This document shows positions 63,537 to 64,000 of a stretch of 64,000 nt of DNA, in pieces. The notes below the pieces were generated by a model. That model searched no databases. It had not been told where the DNA came from and saw only the letters and a list, made by a program, of their open reading frames with translations. Position numbers and translations under genes: made by a program. How positions within the stretch are numbered: position 1 is the first letter of the stretch; each line of letters starts with the position of its first letter. Source of the DNA: Streptomyces sp. RFCAC02 (GTDB lineage Bacteria > Actinomycetota > Actinomycetes > Streptomycetales > Streptomycetaceae); assembly GCF_004193175.1 (NCBI RefSeq), contig NZ_SAUH01000001.1, positions 3,991,001 through 4,055,000 on the forward strand. Direction: 5' to 3'.

Positions 63537-64000
63537 GTGGCTACGGCTGTGGTGAACCCGGCGACGGGGGGGAGCGGGCGTCACTCGGACGTGGCCGCAC
63601 GGGCCGAGGGCGTCGTCAAGGCGTACGGGGCGGGCGAGACGCGTGTCGTGGCGCTGGACCGGGTGAGTGTGGACGTGGAACGGGGGGCGTTCACGGCGAT
63701 CATGGGGCCGTCCGGCTCGGGGAAGTCCACCCTGATGCACTGCCTCGCCGGCCTGGACACGGTGACGGAGGGGCGCATCCACATCGGTGACACGGAGATC
63801 ACCGGATTGAAGGACAAGAAGCTGACCCGGCTGCGGCGGGACCGGATCGGCTTCATCTTCCAGGCGTTCAATCTGCTGCCCACGCTGAACGCGCTGGAGA
63901 ACATCACGCTGCCCATGGACATAGCCGGCCGCAAGCCCGACCGGGAGTGGCTGGACAAGGTCATCTCCACCGTCGGTCTCGCCGACCGCCTGAAGCACCG
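63537..64000 (+). CDS. ABC transporter ATP-binding protein, MacB/LolD type (3' end missing)
   Basis: The first ~154 residues of an ABC ATPase. It has VVKAYGAGETRVVALDRVSVDVERGAFTAIMGPSGSGKSTLMHCLAGLDTVTEGRIHIGD with Walker A GPSGSGKST, and the Q-loop FIFQAFNLLPTLNALENITLPM. The signature and Walker B lie beyond the window. The GEtxVxAL start and FQxFNLLPTL are typical of MacB-like exporters, which pair with FtsX-like permeases. GTG start with GAAGGAG upstream. Confidence 0.92.
   Translation, partial: MATAVVNPATGGSGRHSDVAARAEGVVKAYGAGETRVVALDRVSVDVERGAFTAIMGPSGSGKSTLMHCLAGLDTVTEGRIHIGDTEITGLKDKKLTRLRRDRIGFIFQAFNLLPTLNALENITLPMDIAGRKPDREWLDKVISTVGLADRLKH

Overview
The window is high-GC actinobacterial DNA, almost certainly from a Streptomyces or close relative. 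Supporting signs are the strong G/C bias at third codon positions, frequent GTG starts, a rodlin-type aerial-surface protein, DUF397 genes, many stop-start (ATGA/GTGA) overlaps, and an actinobacterial-type gene order: glmU-prs-rplY-pth and desaturase/ppc. No tRNA, rRNA, transposase or integrase was recognised.

Layout. (1) 1-6.4 kb: the end of a superoxide dismutase, then a minus-strand aromatic catabolic cluster. A GntR regulator is followed by four translationally coupled enzymes (GalB-type 4-oxalomesaconate hydratase, CHA aldolase, OMA tautomerase, VOC-type extradiol dioxygenase) and an AAHS-type MFS transporter. Matching TTGTCAAC-type operators lie over both promoters. (2) 6.4-12.9 kb: lipB, a non-coding-looking GC-rich stretch, a decarboxylase-like protein lacking the PLP lysine, then a tandemly duplicated DUF397 gene plus CRISPR unit. 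Copy 2 carries an intact five-repeat type I-E-like array; copy 1 carries a decayed remnant. An SPW membrane protein and a MarR/hydrolase pair follow. (3) 12.9-23.5 kb: MarR/methyltransferase pair, TauE, DUF2243-CtaG, map/XRE pair, PL11 rhamnogalacturonan lyase, rodlin, and a desaturase-TetR operon. (4) 23.7-30.4 kb: ppc, a degenerate metallo-beta-lactamase-fold protein, a trypsin-like protease, pth and rplY.

(5) 30.4-43.3 kb: an accessory block sitting between rplY-pth and prs-glmU, which are adjacent in many actinobacteria. It holds remnants of a two-component system, an HTH-TPR regulator with small flanking ORFs, a DnaJ-zinc-finger-like protein, a large RHS/YD-repeat protein with an atypical short tip, a 676-residue partner-like protein, and a tightly coupled three-gene cassette. 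The cassette comprises a HEPN-like protein, a KGGVGR-type ParA-like ATPase and a P-loop ATPase. It is the best candidate here for an undescribed conflict or defence system. (6) 43.3-51.6 kb: DinB, prs, glmU, a coiled-coil protein, and a cluster of three proteins that each join a nucleic-acid-directed toxin-like domain to a SUKH-family immunity domain.

(7) 51.7-64 kb: a glycosyltransferase/TPR/pyruvyltransferase-like protein, HxlR/DUF998, DUF4287, a broken MerR regulator running in frame into a peroxiredoxin behind an intact MerR-type promoter, quinone oxidoreductase, MazG, a SurA-like lipoprotein, a two-domain glycosyltransferase with an acyltransferase, and the start of an ABC-transporter ATPase that leaves the window.
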